Shown here piece by piece: positions 11,125 to 23,440 of a DNA stretch of 64,000 nucleotides. How positions within the stretch are numbered: the first letter of the stretch is position 1; each line of letters begins with the position of its first letter. The stretch spans positions 744,001 through 808,000 of the forward strand of contig JAPVLO010000276.1 of NCBI GenBank assembly GCA_027257055.1, in the 5' to 3' direction. This stretch comes from Cephalopachus bancanus (Eukaryota > Chordata > Mammalia > Primates > Tarsiidae). A program made the position numbers and the translations under genes. The notes beneath the pieces are model-generated. The model was not told the origin of the DNA. It searched no databases and was given only the letters and a program-made list of their open reading frames with translations.

Positions 11125-11345
11125 GACAATACATAGTGATCACGAGTGTGGGGTGTCTGCGTGTGCCGGGTTCTTTACACGCACAATCTCTAATTCCTTA
11201 CAACCATGCAACGGGGAAACCACTGCCTTTTCATTTCACAGATAAAGAAGGAGGCTCAGAGACATTTAGTGTCTTTCCCAAGGTCACACAGTTAGCAAGT
11301 TCTGTAGAATCCGCACTCCTTATTCCACAACACATAGCAGATAGG
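11125..11345 (-). repeat. MIR SINE, antisense, lying between duplicated blocks
   Basis: 'acaatctctaattccttaca', 'tttcatttcacagataaaga', 'aggctcagagacatttagtg' and 'cccaaggtcacacagttagc' are the antisense MIR landmarks in order. It lies exactly between block A and block B of copy 2. Confidence 0.75.
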
Positions 11346-11361
11346 GTGGGGGTGGGAGAAG

Positions 11362-11424
11362 GTGGGGGCACACTGGGTGCTGGAATGCCCCAGCCATGGG
11401 TGGAAGCTGCCAGGACCTCTGGTC
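11362..11424. repeat. local duplication, copy 2 block B
   Basis: 'gtgggggcacactgggtgct' followed by 'ggaatgccccagcc' and 'aggacctct' repeats block B of 10794-10852, with a few substitutions. Confidence 0.85.
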
Positions 11425-13430
11425 TCTCTCTACCGTCCTCACTGGGTGGACTGAAGAGGGACACAGACAGGGGAGGAGCCAGGGCCTCTGCCAGGGGTGG
11501 AGATGGAAGACAGGGTCCAAAGGGCAGAGCCAGAGGTACAGAGGCAGGTGTGTCAGGTCACTGCTTCTCAGGGTGCCTTTGCCAAATGTGGCTCCCTGGG
11601 GGCCCCTCCACTGCCTTCACATCTGCTGAGCCGTGACTGACTGAAGTGGCCACTGCTCGGGAGACCCTCTCTTCCCTCTGAGAGCGGTGCAGATCCTGCT
11701 TCTGGTCACTCTCCCTGGTCTTGGTGTCCCCCTCCCAGGGGCCCTGTCTGACTTACATGCATCTGGAACTCGGAGGCAGGCTGTCCCTCAGCCCCAGCTC
11801 GGTGTAGGCATACAAATGTGGAGATCAGCTGGGCTGCCCGAGTGTGCTGGCCTCGATTCCTAGTTCTTCCCACTGCTTGGCCACGTCTCCTTATCCATAA
11901 GAGGGGCCCTCGACCCCAGACTGCTGGGAGACTGTGACCCCTGGGCTCTGGCTGCCTGGAGGGGTAGGCGGGCCCTAGGGAAGGAGAAGGCAGCCCCAGA
12001 GGTGAGAGCCAGCATGAGGGGGTGATGACAAGTGCCCTGGGGATGAGGTCCCCTGGGGCGCCCACAGGAATGGTCCAGATGTGTCTGTTCTCCCCCAAAT
12101 GTGTTCTCCACACTCAGACTGCTGACTCTCCCCAAACTTGAGAGATGTGCCCAAGCGTCAGCTTGAGGAAACGGACCAGTGAGGACTGCCTGGTTTCTCT
12201 TTTTCTCTTTTCTTGGGGGCTGGTTAGGGTGAGTTATTTCTCATCTCCTGGAGTCCCCAGGGCTCCGGCGTGCCGTGCCTATGGGATGTTGACAGCTCTT
12301 CAGTTGCCTCGGTGGCCAGGCTGAGCTGACGGCACTGGGAGGGGGCCTGCAGGAAGACTCATTTCCTGACTGACTGACAAACAGCAGCGATACCATCTCT
12401 CTCATCCCATCCCCGGGGAGCCTGCTTACAGAGGAGTCAGCCCGAGCCATCTCTGCCGTCAAACGCACCTCTCTGTCCCGTGGAGATAAACTCATCACAC
12501 TCGAAGGCAGGCAGAAAGGCCCAGGAGGCTGTCGAGGCTGGCGTGCCGAAGGGGCACCACTGCACACGCATGTGCCTGCTTCTTGGCCCCGCTCTGGGCG
12601 CCTGGCGGCTGGCAGGGTGGAGGGCTTCCAGGAGCACCTCCCTCTGCCATTCTGTCCTTCACAAAGGGCATGGAACGGCCAGTGAGGGAGCTCCCCAGCC
12701 GCCCTGGGTGGGGGAGGGAGACAGATAAGGGGTCAGTTGTCACCCCAGGAAGGGAGGCAGAAGCAGAGACCAGCTCAGCCCATGTGGGTCCACAGGGCAG
12801 GCCTCTCGGGTTATGACTGAGGGTCCAGAGCTGTTCCCAGGGGAAGTGGGCTGACAGGTGACCTTTCTGGGGCTCTGCCCACCTCAACTGAAAAAGGGTC
12901 TTATCATGCAGGACAGCAACAGTTAGCTTTTGTTGGGTCATGAATCCCTTTGAGAACAGATAAGGCAGCATCGTCTCCCTGTCCAGAAGCTCACAGCTCA
13001 TGTGTAGACACAGACGTGTGTGCACACAGACACTCTTACCTCCTATTTGTGGGTATACACAGACCCCCTGAAGGCTTGCCATGGTCACCAGATGAAGAAG
13101 TGCTAGGTTTGACGATTTCTAGTCTTGTTGCCCACGTATGCATCGTGTGTCTGCACAAGACGCCTCGGAGCCTGAGTCCCTGATGGCCCAGCCCTCCTTC
13201 TGCTGAGAGTGTCCATGTCACCACAGGCCAGAGTTGGCATGACTCTGTGGGGCACTGACATTTGCCATCAGCACTGCCCCGTCTAGCTCTACCCTTCTCT
13301 AGCCCCCTCACACTCACTCCTGACGGCCCCCCTCAGTGTCCCTTGGAGGGTGGGAGCAGTGGGGGGCCTGCAGGAGCTGTGCATGAGGAGGGCTTATTGG
13401 AGGGAGCTAGTGCAAGCTAACATGGGGACT
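11425..13430. other. unique GC-rich non-coding DNA
   Basis: About 2 kb with no recognised repeat. The 197-codon minus-strand frame at 12495-13088 is one of the longest open frames outside LINEs. It has no domain, signal peptide or membrane segment, and it overlaps several plus-strand frames. I regard it as a chance frame in GC-rich DNA. Confidence 0.4.
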
Positions 13431-13550
13431 GGCACTATCCTGTGTGTGTCAGAGCTTGCCTGGGCTTCTCTTGTCCTGCCCCGAATTAGAAGACGACCTT
13501 GCCCAAAGAGACTGGACATTTTGAAAAAACTCCAGGCTTTCTGATCTGGA
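13431..13550. repeat. local duplication, copy 3 (leader plus block A)
   Basis: The leader 'cactatcctgtgtgtgtcag' at 13433 and block A from 13461 ('cctgccccgaattagaagac', 'gagactggacattttgaaaa') repeat the organisation at 10971-11120. Spacing from copy 2 is about 2.4 kb. No block B was found downstream. Confidence 0.82.
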
Positions 13551-13584
13551 ATCTGTCCCCCAACTACATCACCTCCCCAGTCCT

Positions 13585-13775
13585 CTGAATGGAAATACCA
13601 TTAGTGAGCACTTACTGTGTACCAGGATCTCATTTGACTCTCACAACAACATCATGAGGGAGACAGACCAGGAGCTCAGCACACAGACGGAGGGACTTGC
13701 CTAAGATGTCATTGGGGCCAAAGAGTCAGACCCAGGCCTGTCTGATCACAACCCCTGTGCCCTTACCACTGTCCC
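13585..13775 (-). repeat. MIR SINE, antisense
   Basis: 'gtgagcacttactgtgtacc', 'catttgactctcacaacaac', 'atcatgagggagacagacca' and 'cccaggcctgtctgatcaca' give the antisense MIR order. As in copy 2, it directly follows a block A. The MIR may therefore have been part of the ancestral duplicated unit. Confidence 0.75.
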
Positions 13776-13917
13776 AGGTGCTCATGTGGGGACACCAGGG
13801 AATGACTGAGGCTATACTTGGTCACCCTGCAAACAAGCGACCTCATGGGGATGCTGCCAGGACAGCAGAATGATGGCATCAGACTGAAGTTGAGACTTGA
13901 GAGCAGGGGCAGAGCAC
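13776..13917. other. short unique spacer
   Basis: Nothing recognised. Confidence 0.3.
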
Positions 13918-14025
13918 TCTCCGTGTGTGTATGTGTGTAAGTGTGTGTGTGTGTGCATGCGCCGGCAAGCACATATATGTGTCTACTCTTATGTCTGCAC
14001 ATGTGTGTATTGTGTGTGCGAAATT
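13918..14025. repeat. imperfect (GT)n-rich tract
   Basis: Alternating purine-pyrimidine DNA, with 'tgtgtgtgtgtgtgcatgcg' and 'cacatatatgtgt' segments, interrupted by non-GT bases. It is prone to left-handed (Z) conformation. The open frame across it encodes only Cys/Val-rich low complexity. Confidence 0.75.
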
Positions 14026-15495
14026 CACTTGAAGACTGAAGTGTCACTACCTGATTCTACAGCCATATGTGTGCTGCAGTTATGCTCCCTGAAGAGGAGG
14101 GAAAGAGGACTGCCTGGACAAGGGAGGGAGGGAGGCTTCTGGGAGGAGGTGACGCTGACATAGGGCTGCCGGGAATTGGTGAGGATGGCCCCAGCCGGGG
14201 CTGCAGCTAAAAGCATGTGTCTGTGTGCATTCTAGAAAGCCTGTGGGCATCCGGCTCATACCCGAGTTCTCTGTTCTGTTCATCCAGATCCTCCATGTTC
14301 TTGACCCTGGGTCTGTACACATGTGGAAAGGGGATGGGTTGAGGACAGACACGCATGTGGGAACCTCTGCCTTCCAAGTTTGCTGGTGGTTCCCTCCCTT
14401 GGGATGCTCCGGGTGAGAGGAAGCAGCTGACGCTCTCCTCTGGGTCCTGTCAGACCTTCCCAGCTTCTGAAAGTCAAAGTCTCTGTGTTCCACACTGAAG
14501 CAGGAGAGGGGAATGCATAGGGCTCCAGATGTGCAGGCCACTGTCCCAGCATCCGCCCCATCACTGCCTGAGCACCCTGGGTCTGCTCCTTGCTGTGAGG
14601 GGGATGATCCTGCTGACTCTGTGTGGGGGTGTGTGTGTGACGAAGAGGGAACTAGACAGGATTTGAGAACACCTTGGAGCGGGGGCCCCTGGGTGCAAGC
14701 AGTGGCCGATGTGCGGTGGACAATGTCCTTCTCCCTTCGTCATCCCTTTCTCTGGTCTGGACTGAGTGAGGGCTGTGTCGGGGTACCCTTTGCTTGGTTA
14801 CACCTCCAGATCCAGCCTGACCCTGAGGTAACTTATGCGTCCCCAGCCACCAAGCAAGATGGCCCTTTAACCAGCTCCAGCGTCCCCAACCAGCTCCCCA
14901 ACCCTGTACGGATCTCCGTAACCTCTCTGGATGCATGTGCAGCAAACTAAGGCCTGCAGTACAACTGACCCAAATCCCCCCTTCCACAGCCAGGAAAGGC
15001 CTTTCCCCAGAAGGCTCTAGGGGCCCAGAACTAGCATCAGGACGAGTTGCCTCCCCCACCTTCTGGGGCTGCACTGGAGTCTGGCCTGGGACGGCTGACT
15101 CGGTGGGTGGGTGGCTAGGAGTGACTCAGCCTCAAATTCCTGAGCACAAGCAGGGGAGCTGGAGGGGACCCAGCCCACCCTGAGCTTGTATTGCTAAATT
15201 TATTTGGATTTACTTTGGTTCTTCTGTACAACGTGGAAAGAAATGTGCTGGTCCCCCCACTCTGTCTCTGCTTATCAGTGGGTGGTGACAAGGAGGGGCT
15301 CAGGCCAGCCCCCTTCTTCATGGAGACATTCCCTCTCTTCAGCCCATTTTCAGTTCCCTAAAAACGTCAGAGGATGCAGTGCAGGACTGAGGGTGAGGAA
15401 GAAGCCATGCAGATGAGACAGAGAAAGGTGGAAATTGTCCTAGCCCCAGGAGTCAAGAGGCCTGGGTTTCTGGCTAACTCCCCACGATCTTGAGT
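14026..15495. other. unique non-coding DNA
   Basis: About 1.5 kb without a recognised repeat or gene. Overlapping frames on both strands have no domain. Confidence 0.35.
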
Positions 15496-15499
15496 AGCC

Positions 15500-15645
15500 A
15501 TTTCATGAACACCTATTAATACTTTATATGCTCCTTCACTCAAACATACTTTCAAAAATACCTACTACTGTGCTTGGTACTGAGAGTACAACAGTAACAC
15601 AAAAGGAAAAAAAAATCTTCGCCCTCATGAAGTATACCTTCTATT
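15500..15645 (-). repeat. L2 LINE terminus, antisense
   Basis: 'actactgtgcttggtactga', then 'gtacaacagtaacacaaaag' and 'cgccctcatgaagtatacct', fit the antisense L2 3' end ('gtgccaggcactg...gatacaacagtgaac...ccctcatggagctt'). Confidence 0.55.
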
Positions 15646-15890
15646 GCCTCTGTGACACAGATGAGGAAACAGGCTCAGAACGGATAAATGCTTTGCTGGA
15701 AATCCCTCCTCATAGAGAGGTCTTTGTGGGTCTTGCATCCTACTTGGCCTGTTTTCATCTCTATCAAAATGAGGAGTCAGATTGGAAGGTCTCCAAGCTC
15801 CTTCCATCTCTCATATTCTATGCCAAGGAACTGAAATGGAAGGGAGCACACTTCAGGGGGTGTAGACGAATGCCAGGGCTTGAAGAAAAG
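15646..15890. other. probable MIR remnant and unique DNA
   Basis: 'cacagatgaggaaacaggct' at 15655-15675 is an antisense MIR core. The rest is too diverged to assign. The plus-strand frame that starts at 15528 runs through this region into the Alu, so it is not a gene. Confidence 0.4.
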
Positions 15891-15902
15891 TGGAGGAAAG
15901 GA

Positions 15903-16217
<315 letters not shown>

Positions 16218-16228
16218 GGAGGAAATGA

Positions 16229-18184
16229 CTCAACACTGATTTGGAGTGGGCTGGGGAGGGCAGTAGTACAGGGCAGTGTTTTGAGCCCAGGGTAGGCTTG
16301 TGCTTTTCAGGGCCAGGACTTGCTGCTCTGAGAAGGTGTTCTTGAATTAACAACAAAATCCTCCCAGAGAAGTTCTCCCTTCATTCTTATCTCCTCCATC
16401 CCATGCGGTGTACTGTATCTCTGTTCAGCTAAGAGGGCCCAGGTCCCAGCTCTTTTTTATAGTCTGAGGCCCAGAGAGAGGCGCTCTCTTAAGGGTATCT
16501 TCTCTCCAGCCCCAGCCTGTGGACCAAACTCCAGGGCCTCTTCTTCCTGAATCAGCCTGATATGGGGGATGATAGTAGGAGAGGCACCTTGCTTGGAACG
16601 ACCAAGGAAATGGGTGTGTTGATGCCCTCAGATGCTCTGAGGACATGCAGGGAAGCCTGTGCCCATGAGGGCCCCATAGCCGAGCAGCAGAAAAGGGACG
16701 TGAGGGCTTGGGTGGTGCAGCTCAGAGGCTTGACTTGGAGGCTGTGAGGAGCCACGAGGAAGGAGGTCAGAGCTTCTCCACCTGAGGTCTCACAGGACTG
16801 GGACACTGAATGGCGAGAGTGTGGGGGTAGCAGGGGCCCCTGGAAGGGGAAAGCTCAACCCCTGTCCTGGTGACCCCAAGGTCAGCAGAGAACAGATGGT
16901 GCAAGCTACACTGGCAAGGTCAGACCAGGGTGAGGACTGCCTGACTGAGTGCTTGGGCTGAGCAGAGTAGTACTGTCTCTGGAAGGCTGTTTAAGACAGG
17001 CCATTGCCTGAACACCTGACAATGAAACAGCATCTCAGCTGAGGACAGGGCTGGAATTAATGACCTCTAGGACCCCTTCTAACCCCCAGATTTCACTGGA
17101 AAAGCCATTGCCTGCCTGTTGAACAGGAAGGACCAGTATTGGGCAACTATTCCTGCAGCAATGGAGCACGATGACCCTCTAACTCCCGCCTGTGCAGAGA
17201 TGCCCAGAGGGTCATTCCACCCACCCTCTATCTCTGCAAGCCCTCCAAGGCAGCCCAGAACTCATCCTGCTTTTTCAGGAGCCCCCTTTCTCCACCCTTG
17301 TCTCAGTCCTTTTCTTCTATCATCTCTTTCATTGGGAAGTTCTTCTTCAAGTCTGCCCTGCAGCACACACTGACTAGTGGGGAGTCCCCTGGTGCTGATG
17401 TGCCCCTCCCCACCCACCGGGGCCTTGGGAAACGTATTGCTTGTGGCAGTGTGTCAGTAGGTTTGGAGTGGTGCAGCCAGGCAGGCCTGACAGCGGAAAT
17501 TGAAAGCTGGCTGCTGTTTGACAGGTATATTATTCCCGCTGCCCTCGATTTATTTGCCAAACGGCATGCGGAGCCCCAGAAAGCTCCTGGAAAGGAGGAG
17601 GGAGGCGACACTGAGGGGACTCTGCAAGGGGTCAGGTGGCCTCTGTGTGCCGACATTGACGTGTAGGGGAGGAGGAGCCCGGCTGGGCCCTCAAGAGAGC
17701 TCATCTGAGTCCCTATGTCTGGCTTGGAGCTGTGTGTGGAACCTTCCTTCAGGGCCCCAGCAGGAGGGCATCTTGGGTCTGGGGTCAAGGGTTCTCAGTC
17801 AAGGTCAAGTCAGAATGGCAAGGGACCCTGCCATTCCTAGTGTACAGGAGAAAGAGGAGGGTGCTGAGGAGGGCGGGGACCCCTCGCGATGTGCCTAGGT
17901 AGAGCCGGGCGGTTGAGCATGTTGTGTGGATACAAGGGCCCATGGGCACCCAGCCAAGGGGTGAGTGAGGTCTCAGCTTGAGCCCATGCTCGGCTGCCAA
18001 GTCACAGCACAGAGCTGTGTCTACTTGGAAAGGGGGCACCTTTTTCCAGTTGGTCCAAAGGTGCCATATAGCGCAGTGACCAGATATGAAGATAAACAGG
18101 ATATCCGGAACCAGCCAGAAAAGGGGTCCAGGCCCATCTTGGTTCATACAGCCCAGGGGGCCCCTCAGAGGCCCCTGCCCCCAA
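16229..18184. other. unique non-coding DNA
   Basis: About 2 kb with no firm repeat. At 17495-17570 an A/T-rich stretch with TATATTATTC and CGATTTATTTGCC stands out from its GC-rich surroundings and could be a conserved element. No gene was recognised. Confidence 0.4.
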
Positions 18185-18300
18185 CATTTCTGAGCTTCCC
18201 TTACTTCACAGTAAATGGGAATACTCACAATGCCACTCCTTGGGGGCACTGTAAGGAATAAATACAATAATCTGCCTGAGAGTGCTTCGTAAGCAGCAAA
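18185..18300 (+). repeat. MIR SINE 3' half
   Basis: 'acagtaaatgggaatactca', 'actgtaaggaataaatacaa' and 'gagagtgcttcgtaagcagc' fit the MIR 3' part ('gtaaaatggggataataa...ggattaaatgag...aagcgctta'). Confidence 0.6.
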
Positions 18301-18349
18301 ACACACAGCTTTTTAAAGGGCATGTGAAGGAATATTGAGAAAAGGCAGA

Positions 18350-18780
18350 GTGAGCGTTCCTGTGTGCGTTCAGTGCTGGGTGGCATGTGTCACGGGCTGT
18401 GGGGCTGGGAAGGTCTGGGTGTGATTGGCGGGCCAGGTGGGATGAGTGTGGGAATGTGGGGGTGTGACCATGTCTGAGCAAGTTGAGGAAATTCACTGGA
18501 AGTGTCCTTGGCTGCTGCAGGTAGGTCTGTGTGTGCGGTGTTTGCATGTGGCCACACACTGGTGTGCGTGTACGTGTGTGAGCCAATGGGGGTGTGAGGA
18601 TGGGTGGCTGGCTTTGCCATGGTGCTGGAGATTTTGACTGAGCATTAGGAACGCACAGGAGTGTGGACATAGGAGAGCTAGGGTGTCCGGATCAGTATGC
18701 AAGTGCAACAGCAGGGGCGGGCTTGTTGGTGTGCACAGATGCATGAGCACACACAAGTGTGCACATATGCACACCCCTCA
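18350..18780. repeat. GT/CA-rich low-complexity region
   Basis: A 430 bp region with repeated TGTG and CACA runs (18530-18600, 18725-18775) that are never a pure microsatellite. Frames in it are Cys/His/Thr-rich shadows. Confidence 0.6.
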
Positions 18781-20015
18781 GCACAACATGAAAGCGGGTT
18801 TGGCAGTGTCAGTGGGATGTCTCCTACCTCTGAACCTGATGCAAAATTCATGGAGCATTGGATTCTAGAAACACAGAGACGGAGGGGAGGGGGAGGAGGC
18901 ACATCCGGAACGGTGAGTCATAGAACAGAGTGGGCCTGAATGTGAAATCCCCTCCTCCCTGGGTAGCGCTGAGGCTCGGGGAGGCTGCCTGCCTATATAG
19001 TTCTTCCTGGATTCTGGTCTGGGGACATCCTTGGCATGTAATGACAGTCTCATGTCCATATGCCCCAACACATTGACGATGGAAGTTCAGCCACCCTCAG
19101 CCTTCCCAGAGGCTGGGGAGCAGAGGCAGGGGAGAGAGGAAAGCACTGGGAAGCCTGAGAGGGTCTCATTTCACATGGGCCTAGGTGCCCCCTCAGATGA
19201 GCAAGGGCAGAGGTGCTAGGGCAATGAGGTACACAGGCATCTCAAACAATGAGCACCCCGTGGTCTGGGACCATAGCAGTCACTGGGAAGCAGCACCTGT
19301 GAGGTGGGCAGTCTCCAGGGACCCCCAGACGAACCTCCGTGTAGGCTCAGCTGCTTCCTTTCTAGGATGGTCAGGCTGGAATGGAGACTCTGTGGAAGTT
19401 TCGTTCGCACCTGACCTTTACTGCTTCCCGTGACTGGGAGGGGCTCCTGGGCTTGGTGGCAGCAGCAGGGACTTCAGGCCCCATGCCCCAGCTTTGCTCT
19501 CAGGTTGGCGTCTAGTCTCTGGCCATAGATCCTGCTGGGGTGGGGCTGGAAGGGCCCCAAGATGAGCTCTGAGTGCTGAGCCCTTTGGAGGAAGGCACAG
19601 TGGAGGCCAGCAGGGGCACACAGACACCAGCTGGGAAGGAGACAGCAAGCCCAGGGGCAGGGGCCCTGTCAGGTCCATTTACACTTCCTGTGCTGGAACT
19701 CAGCCCTCCAGGGAAGGGGAGGGCAATGACAAAGAGGCTGGCGGATACCTGTCTCCCCGGTTCAGGCCAACACACGCTTATTGCTGGCAGCCCCGTGGCC
19801 CTGTTCCTCCTGGGTCCCCAGACCCAGCTGTTCCCCTCGTTCTCTCCTCTCCCCGGCTGCATGGCCCAAGGGACCACTCCCAAACTATGTAGGGAGATTG
19901 AGCCTCCAGCCTTGAACTCAGCCTGGGCAGTGCTGTTCATGTCTCTTCTGCCTGTCTCTGCTCCATCCTATCTTCCTCCTCCTCCTAGCTGCCTTTGCCT
20001 CTCAGCCTCCATCTC
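18781..20015. other. unique non-coding DNA
   Basis: No repeat or gene was recognised. Frames at 19512-20025 on both strands mirror each other and carry no domain. Confidence 0.35.
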
Positions 20016-20019
20016 TCCC

Positions 20020-20105
20020 TCCTGATCCATACCCTCTTCCTCCCCTCTCTTTCCTCTTCCCCTCCCCTTTCCTTTCTCCCTTCTTTCCTAACCTCATCTC
20101 TCTCT
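20020..20105. repeat. polypyrimidine tract
   Basis: Nearly uninterrupted C/T ('cttcccctcccctttccttt' and similar) on the plus strand. Its strand asymmetry could support intramolecular triplex DNA. Confidence 0.8.
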
Positions 20106-20294
20106 GAACCTGAAGTGCTTTGGCACTAAATCCCATTCCCCATCCTCTCTTTAGACCCACCCTGTGCCTCAGAAGGGTGGTACATAAAGAAGGGGGAGGC
20201 AAGAGCCTTAAAGACCCCTCTCGCTGCTGCCTGTAGCTCTTATCTCCCGGGGGGGAGGGGTGTCACAACCCCAGAGAGGAGAGGGCTCCTCAGC

Positions 20295-20362
20295 CATGTG
20301 CCATCATGTGCACACATATGCACAGGTGCACACTCGTGCGCACACCTTCACACACACACAGC
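20295..20362. repeat. CA/TG alternating tract
   Basis: 'catgtgcacacatatgcaca' and 'cacacacacagcc' form an imperfect alternating purine-pyrimidine run. Confidence 0.7.
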
Positions 20363-21395
20363 CCCATGCCTTATGAGGAGAGGGAGGAGGGCTTTAAACA
20401 GGAAAGAAAAAAAATCAAAGTGCAGTTGGGGCTTCGTATACAGCAGGCTCTTAAAGGGATATGAGTTGATGAGGAAGGAGTGGGCACAAGGATGTCACAC
20501 ATGTTGGCAGGAGAACCCATCAGGGTGGGTGCCCTGAGAGGATCATCCCCCAAGCTTCTGAATCTGTGGCCACCAGCCTAAGATGGAGGGGTCAGGACTC
20601 ACAGGGGACAGTGGGCCCAGGTCAGCTGACCTGAGCACCACCTGCCCCAGGGATCCCCAGGTTCCCTCCCTGGCTGAAGGCTCAGAACCCTTTACAGTGG
20701 TCCTTGCCTTTCTAATTATCCTCAACCCCTACCCTGCCCCCTGTGCCCTGTGCATGCTCCTCACTGGCATAGGATGCAGCATTAGGAAAGCCCCAGCAAT
20801 ATGAAAACAAACAAAAAGCCTCAAACAAACCGAGCTTCGAGGCTGGACAGCCAGGCTGGTCAGGACGGGCTGCTGGCAGGCGTGTGGTGGGGATGGCAGT
20901 GTACAGTCCTACTCCCCTCTTTGCTCCTAGCTGCTCGGGCGTCTTCCCTTTGGGGAGTCATCTCTCTGGATGTCCCTTTTCCTCCCTGTTTTTGCTTTAG
21001 CTCTGGTCTGGCCAACAAGAGTTTTCATCGCCTGGCCATAGGGATTGGTCCAGAGACGGGAAAGTCAGCTCTAGGATATTTGTTGGGAATTTGGGGAAGG
21101 GGCTCTCTTTCCCTTGGCATTACTCAGCGGGTAGATGAACACGGGAAGCTGCTTTGTCACCACTCGGGAAACTCCTGAGAATGAGGTCAATGCGGGACAA
21201 CACCACAAAGCAATAGAGAAAACAAATAGTCAATCATCTTGATCGAGTGACTGGATACAGCAATGCCTGAAGCACTGAAACCATTTATTCCTGGATTGTT
21301 TACTTTTGGGAGTCAATTATTTATTTATTTTTCTTGCCAAAGTCGGCTGGACTTGGGGGTTTCTGTCTCCTGCAAAGTAAGGAGTTAACTAATAG
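20363..21395. other. unique DNA with an A/T-rich candidate conserved element
   Basis: At 21185-21345 the composition becomes A/T-rich and contains a forkhead-type TGTTTAC, several ATTTATT motifs and TCAATCATC. This resembles conserved non-coding DNA more than a repeat. No gene was recognised. Confidence 0.4.
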
Positions 21396-21399
21396 AAAA

Positions 21400-21475
21400 A
21401 GGTGACTTAACCTCTCTGAACTTGAGTTTTCTCCTCTGGAAACTCTTCTCCCTTATGAATTCTAAAATGAGAGGT
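21400..21475 (+). repeat. MIR core fragment
   Basis: 'gtgacttaacctctctgaac' followed by 'ttgagttttctcctctggaa' matches the MIR 'acttaacctctctgtgcctcagtttcctcatctg' core. Confidence 0.5.
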
Positions 21476-22855
21476 ACTGGAGGATGTCTCGTAGACTGCC
21501 ATAAGGAGTGCAGGTTGTTTCTCCACAAAGGCATTGGCCATTGCTGCCTCACTGGATCCTTCCACAAACACTGTGAGTTCTTAGAACTCTGGTTATGCTG
21601 CCCCACTTTAGAGAAAGAATCTCAAAATCAGGGACATTGCAGGTGCCAGGCAGCTTCCACTGGCCCCCAGATTCCTTGCCACCCTCTGTCCCTCCTGTCT
21701 GCCCCACCACCCACCTGGCCCCCGGCTCTGGTAGCTCTGGAGAAATGCGAACACAAGCCCCTGTGAAGCCCAGTGAAGGCAAATGGTTCTTTCTTTGCTT
21801 CCAGATCCATGTCAGATTACACAGTTACAAACCAAATGGAAACACAGTTCTAAATTATTCGCTGTTTTAGTTCTTCTGTTCCACAGTGAGCTCCACAATG
21901 ACTCTGGAGGAGGGAGAAGGAACAAGGGAGACCAGGGCTAGGAAGCAGAGGCTGGGATGGAGTCGGGCTCCCACCCACATCCTCTCCCTCTCCCCTCCCC
22001 CTCTCTCTTCTCTCCCTCTCCTGGGTAGCCCAAAGGAGAGGCTGCTGATCCCAGTGGGCAATGCAGTATTGACAACGTGCTTCTCTATTCCTGGTGACCA
22101 GCTTGATGCACAACAAATCAATCTGCAGTCACAGCGCTTTCCGGCCCTAGCACTACCACTGGCGCTAACTCAAGGACTGGTGGCTGCTTTCCCGTTGGCC
22201 TTCCACCATGAGAGCTAAGTGGGGGAGGAGTGGAGCCGGGAGCAGTTGGGGAACCTGGGGATGCCCCAGAGCCACAGGATCTCAGTAGTGGGCCCAGGCA
22301 CTGGAATGATTCTTAAAGTTTCTGGTGACTCTAATGAGGTGCTTTGGCCTGACAGATGGGGACACTGGGGCCTGCTATAGAGAAGTGACCTGCCAGAGTT
22401 CCTGAGCTCAGTGGCAGGTGATTATGTGAGCGATGAGGGTCAGGTGGACTTGGGGCTTCCTGGAGGAAAGGTACTTGAGCAGGGATTGCCGGTAGGAAAG
22501 AGGGAAGGCTTGGCAGAGGTAGGAGACTGAGTGTTCCTGCAGGGAGAAGGGTTGGAGTGAGGCTCTGAAGTGGGACTGAGTGCATTTTCTTCACTTCAAG
22601 AGAGGAACTGAATCGGTGGAGAGAGAGGTACCCTAGTACTACCCTCGGTTTGTGCTCCAGAGGGGAGCAGAGAGATGGGGGGAAGTAGCCACCCTATTAT
22701 GACAAGTCCAAGAGGGCTTCCTGGAAGAGAAGGAAGATGAATTTCAGGGGCTGACTGAATGGCGGACAAGAAGTGGACCAGCAGGCAGAGGGAGACTGTA
22801 GTCTAGTCTAAGGAGAGGCCCATTGTGGGGTGGGGGGGCTTGGCATACAGCGCCA
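21476..22855. other. unique non-coding DNA with a pyrimidine tract
   Basis: A C/T-rich tract occupies 21978-22022. A weak antisense MIR-like core ('ctgacagatggggacactgg') lies at 22350-22370. The rest is unassigned. Confidence 0.4.
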
Positions 22856-22859
22856 GGAG

Positions 22860-22997
22860 TCAGCAGATATTTGTGAGTCCCAGTTCTGCCACCGTCAGTG
22901 ACCGAACCTTATTATGTCTCAGTTTCCCCATTTGTAAAATGGAGATGAGAATACCAGTTTTATCTCATGGATGAGTGTGAGGAGAAGATGAGACAGC
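22860..22997 (+). repeat. MIR SINE
   Basis: 'gagtcccagttctgccaccg', 'ttatgtctcagtttccccat' and 'ttgtaaaatggagatgagaa' in order. It is the first of three plus-strand MIR relics in 600 bp. Confidence 0.7.
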
Positions 22998-23034
22998 ATA
23001 GGCCGATCTGCTTTTGAACGGAGAATTGCCACAT

Positions 23035-23225
23035 AAGAAGGAGGAGCTGGGATCTGGAGTCCCACAGGGAAGGGTTTGAATCCTGGCTCTGCCTCTTCTT
23101 AGCTGTGCAACCTGAAGACAAGTTACTTGAGAGTTGGCACCTGTATGATGAGGATAATGAGCTTGCAGATCCATGTGACAAATATGTGTGTTCGTCGAGA
23201 ACCTATGTCCCTGGCACGTGGCAGC
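23035..23225 (+). repeat. MIR SINE
   Basis: 'ggatctggagtcccacaggg', 'tttgaatcctggctctgcct', 'cttagctgtgcaacctgaag' and 'tgatgaggataatgagcttg' give a nearly complete MIR from tRNA-related part to core. Confidence 0.75.
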
Positions 23226-23294
23226 TCAATTCGCATCCCTGCCCCTGTGCTCGGTGAATGGCAGAAAAGTAGCATGCAGTTCCAGCCATGACTC

Positions 23295-23440
23295 CAACCA
23301 GCATCTCACCTCACCCGACCTCTGTGAGCCTCAGTTTCTGAGAATATCAGAACACTAATGAGAACCTCGATGGATTGCTGGGAGGATTCAAAACCTCAAG
23401 AAGAAGCCTGAGCTTGAATAAATGATAGGGCCTGCTCTCA
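23295..23440 (+). repeat. MIR SINE fragment
   Basis: 'cctctgtgagcctcagtttc' followed by 'gggaggattcaaaacctcaa' fits the MIR 3' half. Confidence 0.55.

Noticed and set aside
12495..13088. 197-codon open frame on the minus strand
   Set aside because: No domain or signal, overlapping frames on the other strand, GC-rich context; no splice or conservation evidence available.
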